Assembly: GCA_016931575.1 (NCBI GenBank)
Contig: JAFGEO010000071.1
Location: forward strand, 1 to 64,000
DNA from: Bacteroidales bacterium
Lineage (GTDB): Bacteria; Bacteroidota; Bacteroidia; Bacteroidales; UBA10428
DNA length: 64,000 bases
Direction of reading: 5' to 3'
Shown here: positions 37,287-46,563 of the stretch, one piece after another
Numbering within the stretch: the first letter of the stretch is position 1
How the letters are laid out: each line of letters begins with the position of its first letter
Program-made: the position numbers and the translations under genes
The notes under the pieces: model-generated
What the model was told of the DNA's origin: nothing
The model's database searches: none
What the model saw: only the letters and a program-made list of their open reading frames with translations

Positions 37287-38501
37287 TTACTTTTCTATCT
37301 GCAGGTGCCTCTTGGTGATAAAACGTATCGGGTACCAGGAGGCAACAAATCCTATGATCAGGACTGAAAATAATACCAGGATAATATCACTCAAAATAAC
37401 TTTTATGGGATAGGCATCGATAACAAAGGCTTCTGCCCCAGCAAGTTTAACTATTCCGAACTCCTGCTGGATATAGCAGATGATGGTTCCGATAATCAGA
37501 CCGGAAATTGCCCCGAGTAAGGAGATGATCAATCCTTCAATAAGGAAAGTCCTCTTGATCTTTCGGAGGGGCATCCCCAGGTACCGTAGAGTGTTGATAT
37601 CGTTCTTCTTTTCAATAATCAACATTGACAAGGTCCCGACAACATTAAAAGAAGAGACCAGCAGGATGAAGACAAGAATGAAGAATATGGCCCATTTCTC
37701 ACTTCTCATGGTCCGGTAGAGGAGGTCGTTTTGCTGAAGCCTGTTCTTTACCGTAAGTTTTTTCCCTACTATCTGCTGGACAGACTCCTGAAGCCTGGGC
37801 AAAGATACTCCGGGGCGCACTTTTATTTCAATGGCGGAAATCTCCTTCGGGTACTCGAACAGTTCCCGGGCAAATTCTATTGGCACGAGGATGTATTTTG
37901 ATTCTATTTCAGCATGGGATGAGAATGAACCGGAAGGGACAATCGATCTGTAGGTAAGATTGCGTTCAGGGATGCTGAATGATTTCTCAGTACGCTTAAC
38001 GGCAATTATTTTCATACTGTCAGGATTTGACAGCAGTACATTCAGGTTTCTTTCAAATGCCCGGCCAATGTAGGCAGAATCTTTCTCTACACTGTAGTTA
38101 CCGTTCCAAAGCATGGTATCAATGCCGGTTACCTCCTCGTAGTGCTCATCGACACCCCTGACGGTAGCAATGGTTTGCCGGTCCTGGTAAATTATCAGGG
38201 CATTTTCTTCGATAATCTCAGAAATATTCAGGATGTCTTTATGATTTTTAAGTTTCGCAATCCCTGCTTCATCGATCGTGAAACTTTTCCCCTGTTTTGG
38301 GACCACTTCAAAGTCGGCATAGAACGTACTGAAAAGTTCCTTGACAACTCCGTCAAAGCCATTGAATACGGAAAGGACCGTTATAAATGCAATGGTTCCT
38401 ACTGCAATTCCGACGATAGATATCGCCGATATGATATTGATTGCATTATGTGATTTCTTTGCAAATACATATCGGCGCGCTATATAAAATGGAAAGTTCA
38501 A
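37287..38501 (-). CDS. FtsX-type ABC permease, LolC/LolE-like
   Basis: A 404-residue inner-membrane permease of the MacB/FtsX superfamily. It has an N-terminal amphipathic start and first transmembrane helix (YVFAKKSHNAINIISAISIVGIAVGTIAFI), a large periplasmic domain (about 50-265), then three further helices (about 270-390) with the LRYLGMPLRKIKRTFLIEGL coupling region. Proteins of this type with this N-terminus belong to the LolC/LolE group, which extracts lipoproteins from the inner membrane. No ATPase gene is adjacent. It begins 2 bases after rbfA ends, so the two genes are cotranscribed. Confidence 0.85.
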   Translation of the reverse strand: MNFPFYIARRYVFAKKSHNAINIISAISIVGIAVGTIAFITVLSVFNGFDGVVKELFSTFYADFEVVPKQGKSFTIDEAGIAKLKNHKDILNISEIIEENALIIYQDRQTIATVRGVDEHYEEVTGIDTMLWNGNYSVEKDSAYIGRAFERNLNVLLSNPDSMKIIAVKRTEKSFSIPERNLTYRSIVPSGSFSSHAEIESKYILVPIEFARELFEYPKEISAIEIKVRPGVSLPRLQESVQQIVGKKLTVKNRLQQNDLLYRTMRSEKWAIFFILVFILLVSSFNVVGTLSMLIIEKKNDINTLRYLGMPLRKIKRTFLIEGLIISLLGAISGLIIGTIICYIQQEFGIVKLAGAEAFVIDAYPIKVILSDIILVLFSVLIIGFVASWYPIRFITKRHLQIEK

Positions 38502-38503
38502 CC

Positions 38504-38839
38504 TCAGGGATTCAATAAGTGGTCAATATTATCAATGTAATCCAGGGAATCGTCCAGGAAAAACTGAATCTCAGGGACTTTTTTAAGCTGGTGTCTTAAC
38601 TTTTGTCCTAACGCATTCCTGTACAAACCAATGTGCTTGTTCAGCTCATTAAGGATTTCTTCGGAATTACCAGAGGGAAAAACACTGATATAAATTCTGG
38701 CTGTTCCCAGGTCAGGAGTTACCCTGGTTTTTGTAACCGTCAGCATCCTGCCTTTCTGAATTGCGGTAGGGTGTTGCCGGATTATTTCAGCAATATCCTT
38801 TTGGATTTGCTTGGAAACCTTATCTTTTCTCGTACTCAT
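38504..38839 (-). CDS. rbfA: 30S ribosome-binding factor A
   Basis: A 111-residue KH-like protein needed for maturation of the 16S rRNA 5' end and for cold growth. It has the family opening RKDKVSKQIQKDIAEII, the central VTVTKTRVTPDLGTARIYISVFP-like strands, and the ending VPEIQFFLDDSLDYIDNIDHLL. The Met at 38839 is the right family start. The 24 codons upstream in frame are non-conserved and include a candidate promoter. It is the first gene of a two-gene operon with the LolC/E-like permease. Confidence 0.92.
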   Translation of the reverse strand: MSTRKDKVSKQIQKDIAEIIRQHPTAIQKGRMLTVTKTRVTPDLGTARIYISVFPSGNSEEILNELNKHIGLYRNALGQKLRHQLKKVPEIQFFLDDSLDYIDNIDHLLNP

Positions 38840-38859
38840 TGCTTTTTCTTCTGAAAGCA

Positions 38860-38867
38860 CAAAATTA
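38860..38867 (-). promoter_or_regulatory. Candidate -7 element of rbfA
   Basis: On the minus strand this reads TAATTTTG, an exact TAnnTTTG, 20 bases before the rbfA ATG at 38839. No matching TTG is found at 19-20 bases upstream. Confidence 0.5.
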
Positions 38868-39028
38868 CAAGAAAAAATGGGATTTGAAGGCTTGGGAGGT
38901 AAATAGAACACCTCCGGAATTAAAGGCTGAAACCTCGGCGGGCATTGAGAAATCCGGCATATTCATCAATGAAATAAGGTTGATTACGTAATTTTGGCAC
39001 TTATTTTGTCATGCTAATAAAGAAGGAG

Positions 39029-39058
39029 TTGCATAATTTGATGCAATCATTATCTTTG
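39029..39058 (+). promoter_or_regulatory. Bacteroidota-type promoter of the TPR gene
   Basis: TTG at 39029-39031, a 19-base spacer and TATCTTTG at 39051-39058 match the phylum consensus exactly. The leader to the ATG at 39097 is about 30 bases. Confidence 0.78.
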
Positions 39059-39096
39059 TCAATTCTAAAATGTAAATTACTAAAAGCCTGAATATT

Positions 39097-40107
39097 ATGT
39101 TGAAGATTAAAGATTATTTCAAGTTTCTGGTTGTTCTGGTAGCCGTATTTGTTGTAAGCAATCTGGCTGCTCAGGATATTGATGATGCCAAAAACCTGGC
39201 AAGAGAAGGTAAAACAGCCCTGGATGCAGAGCAGTTTGACGTTGCAGCACTTAAGATGGAAGAGAGTATCGATATTCTTGAGGATCTGTGGGAAGAGGAA
39301 GAAGATGAAGAAGCCGAAGCTATGATGAAGAAGTTGAAACAAATGATGCCGAACATTTACCTGAAAGCGGGTCTTGCATTGGCCACTCAGGGAGAGCTTG
39401 ACGAGGCAATCAAAACACTGGAAAAGTGTAATTCTTCAGCCAGTTCAATGAATATGACGGATGTTCTTTCTAAATCACAGGGACTGATGTCTAAAATCTA
39501 TCTTAGCATTGCAGGTGACCAGTACACCAATGCCACTGCAGATGAAAGCAATACCGACATGGATCTGCTTAATAAATCTCTCGAAAATTCGAGTAAGGCA
39601 ATTGAGATGGATCCTGCAAGTATTGATGCATACAGACTTAAAGTTGGTATCCTCCTGATCACTGAGGATGGTGCTGCCCTTGCTGAAACTGTCCGTGCTC
39701 TTCAGACAGTGAATGGAAAAACTGCTGAAAAAAATGAAATTTCACTCATGGCTTCTACCTATTTTTATAATGAAGGGTTGAAAGCAAAACAGTCAACCAA
39801 TTATGAAGCAGCAATTGAAAAACTGAATCTTTGTATTGAGTTTGACAAGCAAAATACGGATGCCTACTACCTGCTCACCTTTATTTTTAATGCTCAAAGT
39901 GAATGGGAAAAGGCTATCGCCATCGCCAATGAAGGGCTGCTCTATGAAAAACCTGATAAGCAGGACCGCCTCTATTTTGAGCTGGGTACTGCTTACTACA
40001 AGACAGGTGATAAATCCGCTGCCTGTGATGCGTATTCAAAAGTAGTTTCCGGAAAATTCTCTGACCGGGCAAAGTATGAAATGAAAGAAGTTGTGAAGTG
40101 CGATTAA
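39097..40107 (+). CDS. Secreted/periplasmic TPR protein
   Basis: A 336-residue protein with a signal peptide (about 1-25, ending NLAAQ) and a helical repeat body. A very acidic stretch (EEEEDEEAEA, about 67-76) precedes tetratricopeptide-like repeats, clearest at ALATQGELDEAIKTLEKC, NYEAAIEKLNLCIEFDKQNTDAYYLL, SEWEKAIAIANEGL and YFELGTAYYKTGDKSAACDAYSKV. Such proteins act as scaffolds; the partner is unknown. It has a textbook promoter and terminator of its own, so it is monocistronic and probably well expressed. Confidence 0.85.
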   Translation: MLKIKDYFKFLVVLVAVFVVSNLAAQDIDDAKNLAREGKTALDAEQFDVAALKMEESIDILEDLWEEEEDEEAEAMMKKLKQMMPNIYLKAGLALATQGELDEAIKTLEKCNSSASSMNMTDVLSKSQGLMSKIYLSIAGDQYTNATADESNTDMDLLNKSLENSSKAIEMDPASIDAYRLKVGILLITEDGAALAETVRALQTVNGKTAEKNEISLMASTYFYNEGLKAKQSTNYEAAIEKLNLCIEFDKQNTDAYYLLTFIFNAQSEWEKAIAIANEGLLYEKPDKQDRLYFELGTAYYKTGDKSAACDAYSKVVSGKFSDRAKYEMKEVVKCD

Positions 40108-40125
40108 AAAATAGTTGCTACTGAC

Positions 40126-40161
40126 AAAAAGCTGCAGTATCTTTTCTGCAGCTTTTTTTTG
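40126..40161 (+). terminator. Rho-independent terminator after the TPR gene
   Basis: AAAAAGCTGCAG (40126-40137) pairs with CTGCAGCTTTTT (40146-40157) around an 8-base loop, and the T run continues to about 40160. Confidence 0.9.
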
Positions 40162-40181
40162 CGTTATAAGTAATCTTTCGA

Positions 40182-40868
40182 ATGAAAAATCTGAACATTA
40201 AGAACTGGGCATCCGATGATCGTCCCAGGGAAAAATTGCTTGGGAAAGGGGCACAGAATCTTTCTGATGCTGAAATCCTGGGTATACTGCTCGGGAGCGG
40301 TACTCCCGGCCAATCTGCTGTGGAACTTGGCCGTAAGGTACTCAGCATGGCTGAAAACCATCTCGGACTGCTGGGTAAGATGAATGTAAATGAGCTGATC
40401 CGTATTAAGGGCATCGGAATGGCGAAGGCGGTAAATATCGTTGCAGCAATGGAACTGGCCCGGCGAGTCGGCGGTGTTTCCCTTCCGGAGAAAGCACCCA
40501 TCCGCTCCAGTACAGATGCCTATCATGGGATCTGTTCTGTACTTTGCGATCTGCCACATGAAGAATTTTGGGTGATCTACCTGAACAAGGCAAACCGGAT
40601 CATTGAAACTTACAAGTGCAGTCAGGGAGGTATTGCCGGAACGGTGATCGACATCAGGCTGATTCTTCGGAGGGGGATTGAAGTACTGGCCAGCTCCCTG
40701 ATCATTGCCCACAACCATCCTTCCGGAAATGAGCAGCCCAGCGAAAGTGACAAAGGCATCACAAAGAAGTTAAGTCAGGCAGCTGATCAAATGGATATCA
40801 AGCTCCTCGATCACCTGATTATTGCTGGCAGGAAATATTTCAGCTTTGCCGATGAGGGACTGCTTTAG
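40182..40868 (+). CDS. radC: RadC family JAB-domain protein
   Basis: A 228-residue protein with an N-terminal helix-hairpin-helix region (LSDAEILGILLGSGT, then VNELIRIKGIGMAKAVNIVAAMEL) and a C-terminal JAMM metalloprotease-like domain. The metal-site motif is AHNHPSGNEQPSESD (about residues 174-188), with the upstream Glu in EEFWVIYL. The family is historically called DNA repair protein RadC, but that role is disputed and the biochemical activity is not established. The length is normal and all metal ligands are present. It converges on folK with 8 bases between stops. Confidence 0.92.
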   Translation: MKNLNIKNWASDDRPREKLLGKGAQNLSDAEILGILLGSGTPGQSAVELGRKVLSMAENHLGLLGKMNVNELIRIKGIGMAKAVNIVAAMELARRVGGVSLPEKAPIRSSTDAYHGICSVLCDLPHEEFWVIYLNKANRIIETYKCSQGGIAGTVIDIRLILRRGIEVLASSLIIAHNHPSGNEQPSESDKGITKKLSQAADQMDIKLLDHLIIAGRKYFSFADEGLL

Positions 40869-40876
40869 CCATCAAG

Positions 40877-41359
40877 TCATAATTTCCTTACCCAACAGGT
40901 ATCCCGGCATTCCGATAACAGGGCCGAGATGCTTTTTTTCAGCAGGGGATGAACCAGTTCCGGCACTAACTCGTTTAGAGGTTCAAGGACAAAGCGCCTC
41001 AGGTGAAGCCTGGGATGAGGCAGTATCAGGTCCCTGGTTTCCAGGATTAAATCACCATACAGCAAGATGTCAATATCAATCTCCCTGGTTTCATATCCAG
41101 GCTTTTTTCTGATCCTCCCCAGAGATTTCTCGATGTTGAGGCAGACTTCCAGGATTTCTTCCGGGAGAAGGGCTGATTCGATTGCCAGAACCCGGTTGAG
41201 AAATGTTTCACTGGCCTTAAAACCCCAGGGTTCGGTTTCGTAAAGTTCTGATCGACTGATTGAAGGACCAAGCCTTTCAGCAAGTGCTTCTTCAGCTTTT
41301 TTCAACTTAACATTTTTATCGGGTACATTACTGCCGAGCAGCAGGACTATTAAAGCCAT
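40877..41359 (-). CDS. folK: 2-amino-4-hydroxy-6-hydroxymethyldihydropteridine pyrophosphokinase
   Basis: The folate-synthesis enzyme that pyrophosphorylates hydroxymethyldihydropterin with ATP. The 160-residue protein shows the family motifs: LLLGSNVPDK at the start, ETEPWGFKASETFLNRV with the pterin-site residues, and REIDIDILLYGD followed by LPHPRLHLRRFVLEPL, which holds the Mg-binding aspartates. The length is normal. It is divergent from sppA with 107 bases between them. No other folate gene is near. Confidence 0.95.
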   Translation of the reverse strand: MALIVLLLGSNVPDKNVKLKKAEEALAERLGPSISRSELYETEPWGFKASETFLNRVLAIESALLPEEILEVCLNIEKSLGRIRKKPGYETREIDIDILLYGDLILETRDLILPHPRLHLRRFVLEPLNELVPELVHPLLKKSISALLSECRDTCWVRKL

Positions 41360-41466
41360 GGAATCAGGATTAATAACCTCAGGTTCCTGATTTTTTTTCA
41401 GGGACGTTTTCTAGCCCGTAAAAATAGACTAATTTTAACTCAGTTCTTCACTAATAGCTAACCAGG

Positions 41467-43227
41467 ATGAAAAGTTTCTTTAAAAATGTTTTTGCCACCG
41501 TAGTAGGAATAATTATTTCAACGATATTTCTGGTTCTTATCGGGATTGGAATAGTGGCCATCATAGTTGCACGGCAGAACAGGGCCGTTGAAATTGAACC
41601 GAAAACCATCCTGGTCATGGAACTGGATAATAGCATTGTTGAGCGTAAACCTTCCCTTTCCTTCGATATCATGAAACTCTCAACAGAAAGTAAGACAGGG
41701 CTGAACATTATCCTTTCCGATATAAAAAAAGCCCGGAAGGATGCCAACATTAAGGGAATATTCCTTAACCTGAGTGTAGTTACTGCGGGGATTGGAACCA
41801 TTGAAGAAATCCGGAATGCCTTGTTGGAGTTCAGGAAATCCGGAAAGTTTGTTATCGCTTACGGGGAAACGTTTTCCCAGGGAGCCTATTACCTGGCAAC
41901 TGCCGCCGACGAGGTGTATATGAGTCCGGTGGGCATGATGGAATGGACAGGTCTGAGGGCCCAGAGCCCATTCTTCAAAGGAACCCTCGACAAACTGGAT
42001 ATTGAGGTTACCTTAATACGTCACGGTAAATTTAAAAGTGCGGGAGAGACCTACACCCGGGATGGATTTAGCACAGAAAACAGGGAACAGATCCACCGCC
42101 TGATCAGTTCATACTGGGACCATATTCTTAATAATGTCGGGGAAGCCAGAGGGTTGGAAAGGGATGAACTAAACGAAATTGCAGATAAACTTCTGGTCGG
42201 GAGCACACAGGCAGCCTATGAAAAGGGCCTTATCGACAGCCTTCTGTATGAAGATCAGGTGATTGGCATCCTGAAACGAAAAGCAGGGCTCAAATCGGCT
42301 GACGAATTGAGGACTGTTGATCCGGAGGATTATTTCAAAGTCCCGGAAACTAAAAAATTTAAGGGTGTAGCTGAGGAAAAGATTGCTGTAATTTATGCCG
42401 AAGGTGATATAGTTTCCGGAGAGGGTGACGAACAGAACATTGGTTCCGCAAGATTTGCCAAGGCTATCAGGACTGCCAGAGAGGATAAAACTGTCCGGGC
42501 TGTAGTCCTTCGTATAAACTCACCAGGTGGAAGCGCTATTGCTTCGGAAGCGATCTGGAGAGAATTACTTCTCACAAAACAGGCAAAACCGCTGGTGGTC
42601 TCCATGGGGAGCATGGCAGCATCCGGAGGGTACTATATCGCCTGCATGGCCGATTCGATTTTTGCACAGCCTACAACACTCACCGGTTCCATAGGGGTAT
42701 GGGGGGTGTATCTGAATACGGAGGGCCTGTTTGATAAAATTGGAGTGAGTTTTGATGTTGACAAAACCAATTCATACGCCGATGCACTTTCCGGCGTAAG
42801 AAAAGCTACACCTTTTGAGATCAATTTTTGGCAGGCAACCGTTGATAGTATGTATACCACTTTTGTGAAACGCGTAGATCAGGGCAGGGAACTGACATTC
42901 GATGAAATCGATGCCCTGGGTCAGGGAAGGGTCTGGTCAGGGAAGGATGCTCTCGAAAATGGTCTGGTTGACAGGATGGGAGGCTTGTATGACGCTATCG
43001 AAGCAGCCAGAAAATTAGCAAAACTTGGAGATAGGTACCGGCTCCTTGAACTACCTGAACTTGAAAGCCCGCTTGAGGTAATCCTTGGCAGATTTCTAAA
43101 AAATAATGCTGTGGAGGCCATGGAACAGGAGATAGGGATCAATATGGAGTATCTCAGATTGCTTAAAAAACTCTACATGAACCAGGGCATCATGTGCAGG
43201 CTGCCGTATGACCTGACGGTTTATTAG
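41467..43227 (+). CDS. sppA: Signal peptide peptidase SppA, long (67K) type
   Basis: A 586-residue inner-membrane serine peptidase that degrades cleaved signal peptides. An N-terminal membrane anchor (about 7-32) is followed by two tandem S49 peptidase domains. The catalytic pair is Lys190 in GKFKSAGE of the first domain and Ser386 in SMAASGGYY of the second, as in the E. coli SppA arrangement. The stretch TTLTGSIGVWGVY after the Ser is also conserved. The two-domain length distinguishes it from the short SppA of Gram-positives. It is followed by a 211-base gap before lpxK. Confidence 0.94.
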   Translation: MKSFFKNVFATVVGIIISTIFLVLIGIGIVAIIVARQNRAVEIEPKTILVMELDNSIVERKPSLSFDIMKLSTESKTGLNIILSDIKKARKDANIKGIFLNLSVVTAGIGTIEEIRNALLEFRKSGKFVIAYGETFSQGAYYLATAADEVYMSPVGMMEWTGLRAQSPFFKGTLDKLDIEVTLIRHGKFKSAGETYTRDGFSTENREQIHRLISSYWDHILNNVGEARGLERDELNEIADKLLVGSTQAAYEKGLIDSLLYEDQVIGILKRKAGLKSADELRTVDPEDYFKVPETKKFKGVAEEKIAVIYAEGDIVSGEGDEQNIGSARFAKAIRTAREDKTVRAVVLRINSPGGSAIASEAIWRELLLTKQAKPLVVSMGSMAASGGYYIACMADSIFAQPTTLTGSIGVWGVYLNTEGLFDKIGVSFDVDKTNSYADALSGVRKATPFEINFWQATVDSMYTTFVKRVDQGRELTFDEIDALGQGRVWSGKDALENGLVDRMGGLYDAIEAARKLAKLGDRYRLLELPELESPLEVILGRFLKNNAVEAMEQEIGINMEYLRLLKKLYMNQGIMCRLPYDLTVY

Positions 43228-43438
43228 TTTTCCACTGCAGTTTAGTCAGAAGATCCCCCGGGGAGAGGTTCATACAGACTGGGAGATGAAATATGGAATT
43301 TTCCCTCTGAATTAAAAGGTGTGTGGGGATACAACCATTTCGGGCATTCTGCGTATGAGAATAATTACCGTGCAAACAGGTGATAACCTGCGTTTGCAGC
43401 CGAAAACAGAAGGAAAACTTCTCACATAGAACTGTATA

Positions 43439-44548
43439 ATGGCATCCAGAAAGCTAAGACATACCTTATTTTTTTTACTTTATCCTCTATCCATACTTTT
43501 CAGGTTCATAACGTCTGTCCGGAATAAGTTATTTGATCTGAAGATCCTGAAATCTGAAAGTTTTGATTTCCCGGTTATTTCTGTTGGGAATATTACAGTG
43601 GGTGGTACCGGGAAAACCCCTCATGTGGAATACCTGCTGGGTTTGTTGCAGGAAAAATTCAGGATTGCTTTCCTGAGCCGGGGATACAAAAGGAAAACCA
43701 GGGGGTTTATCCTTGCTGATGGTCAGGCAAGCCCTGCCAGTATAGGCGATGAACCCTACCAGGTCTATTCCAAATTCAAAAAGGTTAAAGTGGCTGTGGA
43801 TGAGGACAGGGTACACGGAATAAGGTCTCTCAGGAATGCCGACAAGGGTGTGCAGTGCGTAATTCTTGATGATGCCTATCAGCATCGGAGGGTCCAGGCG
43901 GGAGTTTCTATCCTCCTGATCGATTATCATCGCCCCATGCATAAGGATTTTTTACTGCCTTTCGGGGATCTCCGGGAAAGCCGTCACGGAATCCACCGGG
44001 CAAATATCGTCATCGTGACCAAGGTGCCACATGAAATAAAACCAATTGAGAAGCGCTTGTGGATCAAGGAACTGGACCTGTTCCCCTATCAGTTCCTGTA
44101 TTTTACTACCTTCAGGTATAGCGACCTGCTACCGGTTTTTAAGTCATCGAAACATAAACTACCGCTTAATGAATTCCGCACCGGAAAATATAGTGTTTTG
44201 CTGGTTACCGGTATTGCCAATACCATCCCGCTCGAACAGGAGATGATTAAATACAGCTCCCATTTTGAACATCTTCGCTATGCAGACCATCATTCTTTTA
44301 CAGCTCCCGACCTAAAGAAAATCAAAGCGAAACTGGAGGATATTCCCGGAAAATACAAGATCGTTATTACCACAGAGAAAGATGCAGTTAAATTGAGTAC
44401 TTTGCCGATGACAGAGAAGGGTATTGGAGGGAAAATATATTATCTTCCCGCGAAAATAGAATTCCTGGATAACAAAGGGAAACAATTTGATGAAACCATC
44501 TATGACTTTGTTGCAAAGAATAAAAGAATCAGCAGATTACATACTTGA
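43439..44548 (+). CDS. lpxK: Tetraacyldisaccharide 4'-kinase
   Basis: An inner-membrane-associated kinase that adds the 4'-phosphate to lipid A precursor. The 369-residue protein begins with a hydrophobic anchor (about 8-25) and has the P-loop VGGTGKTPHVEYLL (about 55-68), the SRGYKRKTRGF motif, GDEPYQVYSKF and the LDDAYQHRRV segment typical of LpxK. It shows that this organism makes lipid A. The 3' end overlaps the start of the purine nucleoside phosphorylase gene by about 47 bases, so the two may be cotranscribed despite unrelated functions. Confidence 0.95.
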   Translation: MASRKLRHTLFFLLYPLSILFRFITSVRNKLFDLKILKSESFDFPVISVGNITVGGTGKTPHVEYLLGLLQEKFRIAFLSRGYKRKTRGFILADGQASPASIGDEPYQVYSKFKKVKVAVDEDRVHGIRSLRNADKGVQCVILDDAYQHRRVQAGVSILLIDYHRPMHKDFLLPFGDLRESRHGIHRANIVIVTKVPHEIKPIEKRLWIKELDLFPYQFLYFTTFRYSDLLPVFKSSKHKLPLNEFRTGKYSVLLVTGIANTIPLEQEMIKYSSHFEHLRYADHHSFTAPDLKKIKAKLEDIPGKYKIVITTEKDAVKLSTLPMTEKGIGGKIYYLPAKIEFLDNKGKQFDETIYDFVAKNKRISRLHT

Positions 44549-45350
44549 TAATATTTCCCTTCGTCCTGTGGCCGGTATCATTCTGGGTAGCGGACTGGGC
44601 TCATTTGCGGAAGAAATCACTATCCTTAAAGAGATCTCCTTTTCCGCTGTTCCTCATTTTCCGGCAGCAGGCGTGGAGGGACACAAAGGAGCCCTGCTTC
44701 TTGGAACGCTAAATGATATTCCAGTCGTTGTTATGCAGGGCCGTGTACATTTCTATGAGGGTTTCACGGTGGATGAGGTCTGCTATCCTGTCAGGGTGAT
44801 GAAATACCTGGGAATTGAAAAGCTATTTCTGACAAATGCAGCCGGAGGCATGAATCCCGAGTTTGAGATCGGTGATATTATGATCATTGAGGATCATATC
44901 AACCTGATGCCGAACCCCCTCATCGGTAAAAATGAAGCTGAACTGGGACCCCGCTTCCCGGATATGTCAACAGCATATGATCCTGCATTGAAAGAGCTTG
45001 CCGGGCGGATTGCCACCAGGCAGTCGCTGAAGGTTCGCAAAGGAGTGTATGTTGGCGTTACCGGGCCAAGCTATGAGACACCGGCAGAATATAAATTCTT
45101 TAGGATCATTGGGGGCGATGCTGTAGGAATGTCGACTGTTGCTGAAGTCATCGTCGCCCGCCATATGGGCATTAAATGTTTTGCACTAAGCGTAATTACC
45201 GACCTCGGAGTACCGGGAAGGATGGAGTTCCTGACACACGATATGGTTCGGGCTGCTGCAGCTCAGGCGGAGCCCAAAATGGCTCAACTTCTGAAGGAAT
45301 TGATCAGAATATGTCCTTATTCGGCAGATAATACTGTTCATCATACCTGA
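44502..45350 (+). CDS. punA: Purine nucleoside phosphorylase (first copy)
   Basis: A trimeric-type phosphorylase splitting purine nucleosides with phosphate, for salvage; 282 residues from the ATG at 44502. Motifs are GIILGSGLGSF (phosphate loop), MQGRVHFYEGF, TNAAGGMNP, GPSYETPAEY and GDAVGMSTVAEVIVARH. At the place of human PNP Asn243 there is Asp (SVITDLG), and a His aligning with human His257 is present (THDMV). In human PNP, the Asn243-to-Asp exchange widens base use to 6-aminopurines, so adenosine use is possible. Further in-frame starts lie at 44487-44490. It overlaps lpxK. Confidence 0.93.
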   Translation: MTLLQRIKESADYILDNISLRPVAGIILGSGLGSFAEEITILKEISFSAVPHFPAAGVEGHKGALLLGTLNDIPVVVMQGRVHFYEGFTVDEVCYPVRVMKYLGIEKLFLTNAAGGMNPEFEIGDIMIIEDHINLMPNPLIGKNEAELGPRFPDMSTAYDPALKELAGRIATRQSLKVRKGVYVGVTGPSYETPAEYKFFRIIGGDAVGMSTVAEVIVARHMGIKCFALSVITDLGVPGRMEFLTHDMVRAAAAQAEPKMAQLLKELIRICPYSADNTVHHT

Positions 45351-45458
45351 TTTCTTCAACATTTGTTAGTTTTGTGCCACATTTTCTAATCGGCTTACTT
45401 TCATGTTATAACCCGCTTGTGAGTAATGCGAGATTCAGCAGGGTACAAATTAAAATTT

Positions 45459-45466
45459 TACGTTCG
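45459..45466 (+). promoter_or_regulatory. Candidate -7 element of trpS
   Basis: TACGTTCG differs from TAnnTTTG at one base and lies 20 bases before the ATG at 45487. It supports that ATG over the GTG at 45466, which the element would overlap. No good upstream TTG is visible. Confidence 0.4.
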
Positions 45467-45486
45467 TGAATAATAAAACAGATCTA

Positions 45487-46560
45487 ATGAAGAATGAGCT
45501 TAACTATTCATCCTATGATATTGCAATCAAAAGAAGCGATGAGTTAGAAAAGGATTTACAAATAAACCCTCATAAGCATAGGGTACTGACCGGAGACAGA
45601 CCAACCGGAAATTTACATATCGGGCATTACTTTGGTTCCTTGCAGAATAGAGTTCGCTTGCAGAACCTTGGAGTTGAGACGTACATCCTGATTGCAGATT
45701 ATCAGGTATTAACAGACCGGGATGTTTTTGCAGATATTTCTAAATACGTACTTGAACTGACAATTGATTATTTAGCATGCGGATTGGACCCTCAAAAAAG
45801 TAATACCTATATATTTCCCCATAGTCATATCCCGGAACTGAACCAGTTAACCATTCCGTTTTTGTCATTAGTTTCTAATGCTGAACTTAATAGGAATCCT
45901 ACGATTAAGGAAGAAATTGCTGCATCAGGGCAGAACATCATTAACGCCGGGATGTATACCTATCCTGTTCATCAGGCAGCGGATATTTTATTTTGTAAAA
46001 GTGATGTAGTTCCTGTAGGTAAAGACCAATTGCCTCATATTGAAATGACTAGAACGATTGCAAAACGGTTTAATAATAAATTTAAGGCAAGGGTTTTCAG
46101 AGATCCCGTCGGCTTACTCAGTGAAGTCCCTGTTATTTTGGGCCTGGATGGTAATCAGAAGATGAGCAAAAGCCGGAATAATAGCATTATGATCAAGGCT
46201 ACTGAAGATGAGACCAATAAATTAATAAAATCGGCAAAAACAGATTCTGAACGATTGATAGAATATGATCCGATAAACAGACCTGAGGTTGCTAATTTAT
46301 TAAGACTTAGTAGTCTTTGCTTAAATCAAACCCCTGAGAGTATTGCAGAGGAGATTGGAAATCAAGGTGCCGGAAAGTTAAAACAGATTACTTCCGAAGC
46401 CTTAAATGCTCATTTTAAGGAAATCAGGATCAGGAGGAAACAGCTGGAAGAAGACAAAACATTCGTTAAAGAGATTTTAAATGCCGGAATCAGACAAGCC
46501 AGGGAAGTGGCTATCGAAACGCTATCAGAAGTTCGTAAGGCAATGAATATGGAATTGTAG
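45487..46560 (+). CDS. trpS: Tryptophanyl-tRNA synthetase with atypical composition
   Basis: A class I synthetase charging tRNA-Trp, 357 residues. HIGH is at 44-47 (GNLHIGHYFGSL) and KMSKS at 225-229. It has an N-terminal extension of about 30 residues and the stretch LTGDRPTGNLH, which recalls TrpS forms of Gram-positive bacteria more than short E. coli-like TrpS. The gene is AT-rich: three sampled 60-base lines have 30-40% GC, against 50% in a line of the upstream punA. Codon choice favours TTA and AGA, whereas neighbours favour CTG and CGG. Recent acquisition by horizontal transfer is likely. It has its own candidate promoter and sits between unrelated genes. Confidence 0.94.
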   Translation: MKNELNYSSYDIAIKRSDELEKDLQINPHKHRVLTGDRPTGNLHIGHYFGSLQNRVRLQNLGVETYILIADYQVLTDRDVFADISKYVLELTIDYLACGLDPQKSNTYIFPHSHIPELNQLTIPFLSLVSNAELNRNPTIKEEIAASGQNIINAGMYTYPVHQAADILFCKSDVVPVGKDQLPHIEMTRTIAKRFNNKFKARVFRDPVGLLSEVPVILGLDGNQKMSKSRNNSIMIKATEDETNKLIKSAKTDSERLIEYDPINRPEVANLLRLSSLCLNQTPESIAEEIGNQGAGKLKQITSEALNAHFKEIRIRRKQLEEDKTFVKEILNAGIRQAREVAIETLSEVRKAMNMEL

Positions 46561-46563
46561 CCA

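Noticed and set aside
43228-43438. The 211-base gap before lpxK as a possible small gene
   Set aside because: No frame with a plausible start, length or composition was found. It probably only holds the lpxK promoter.
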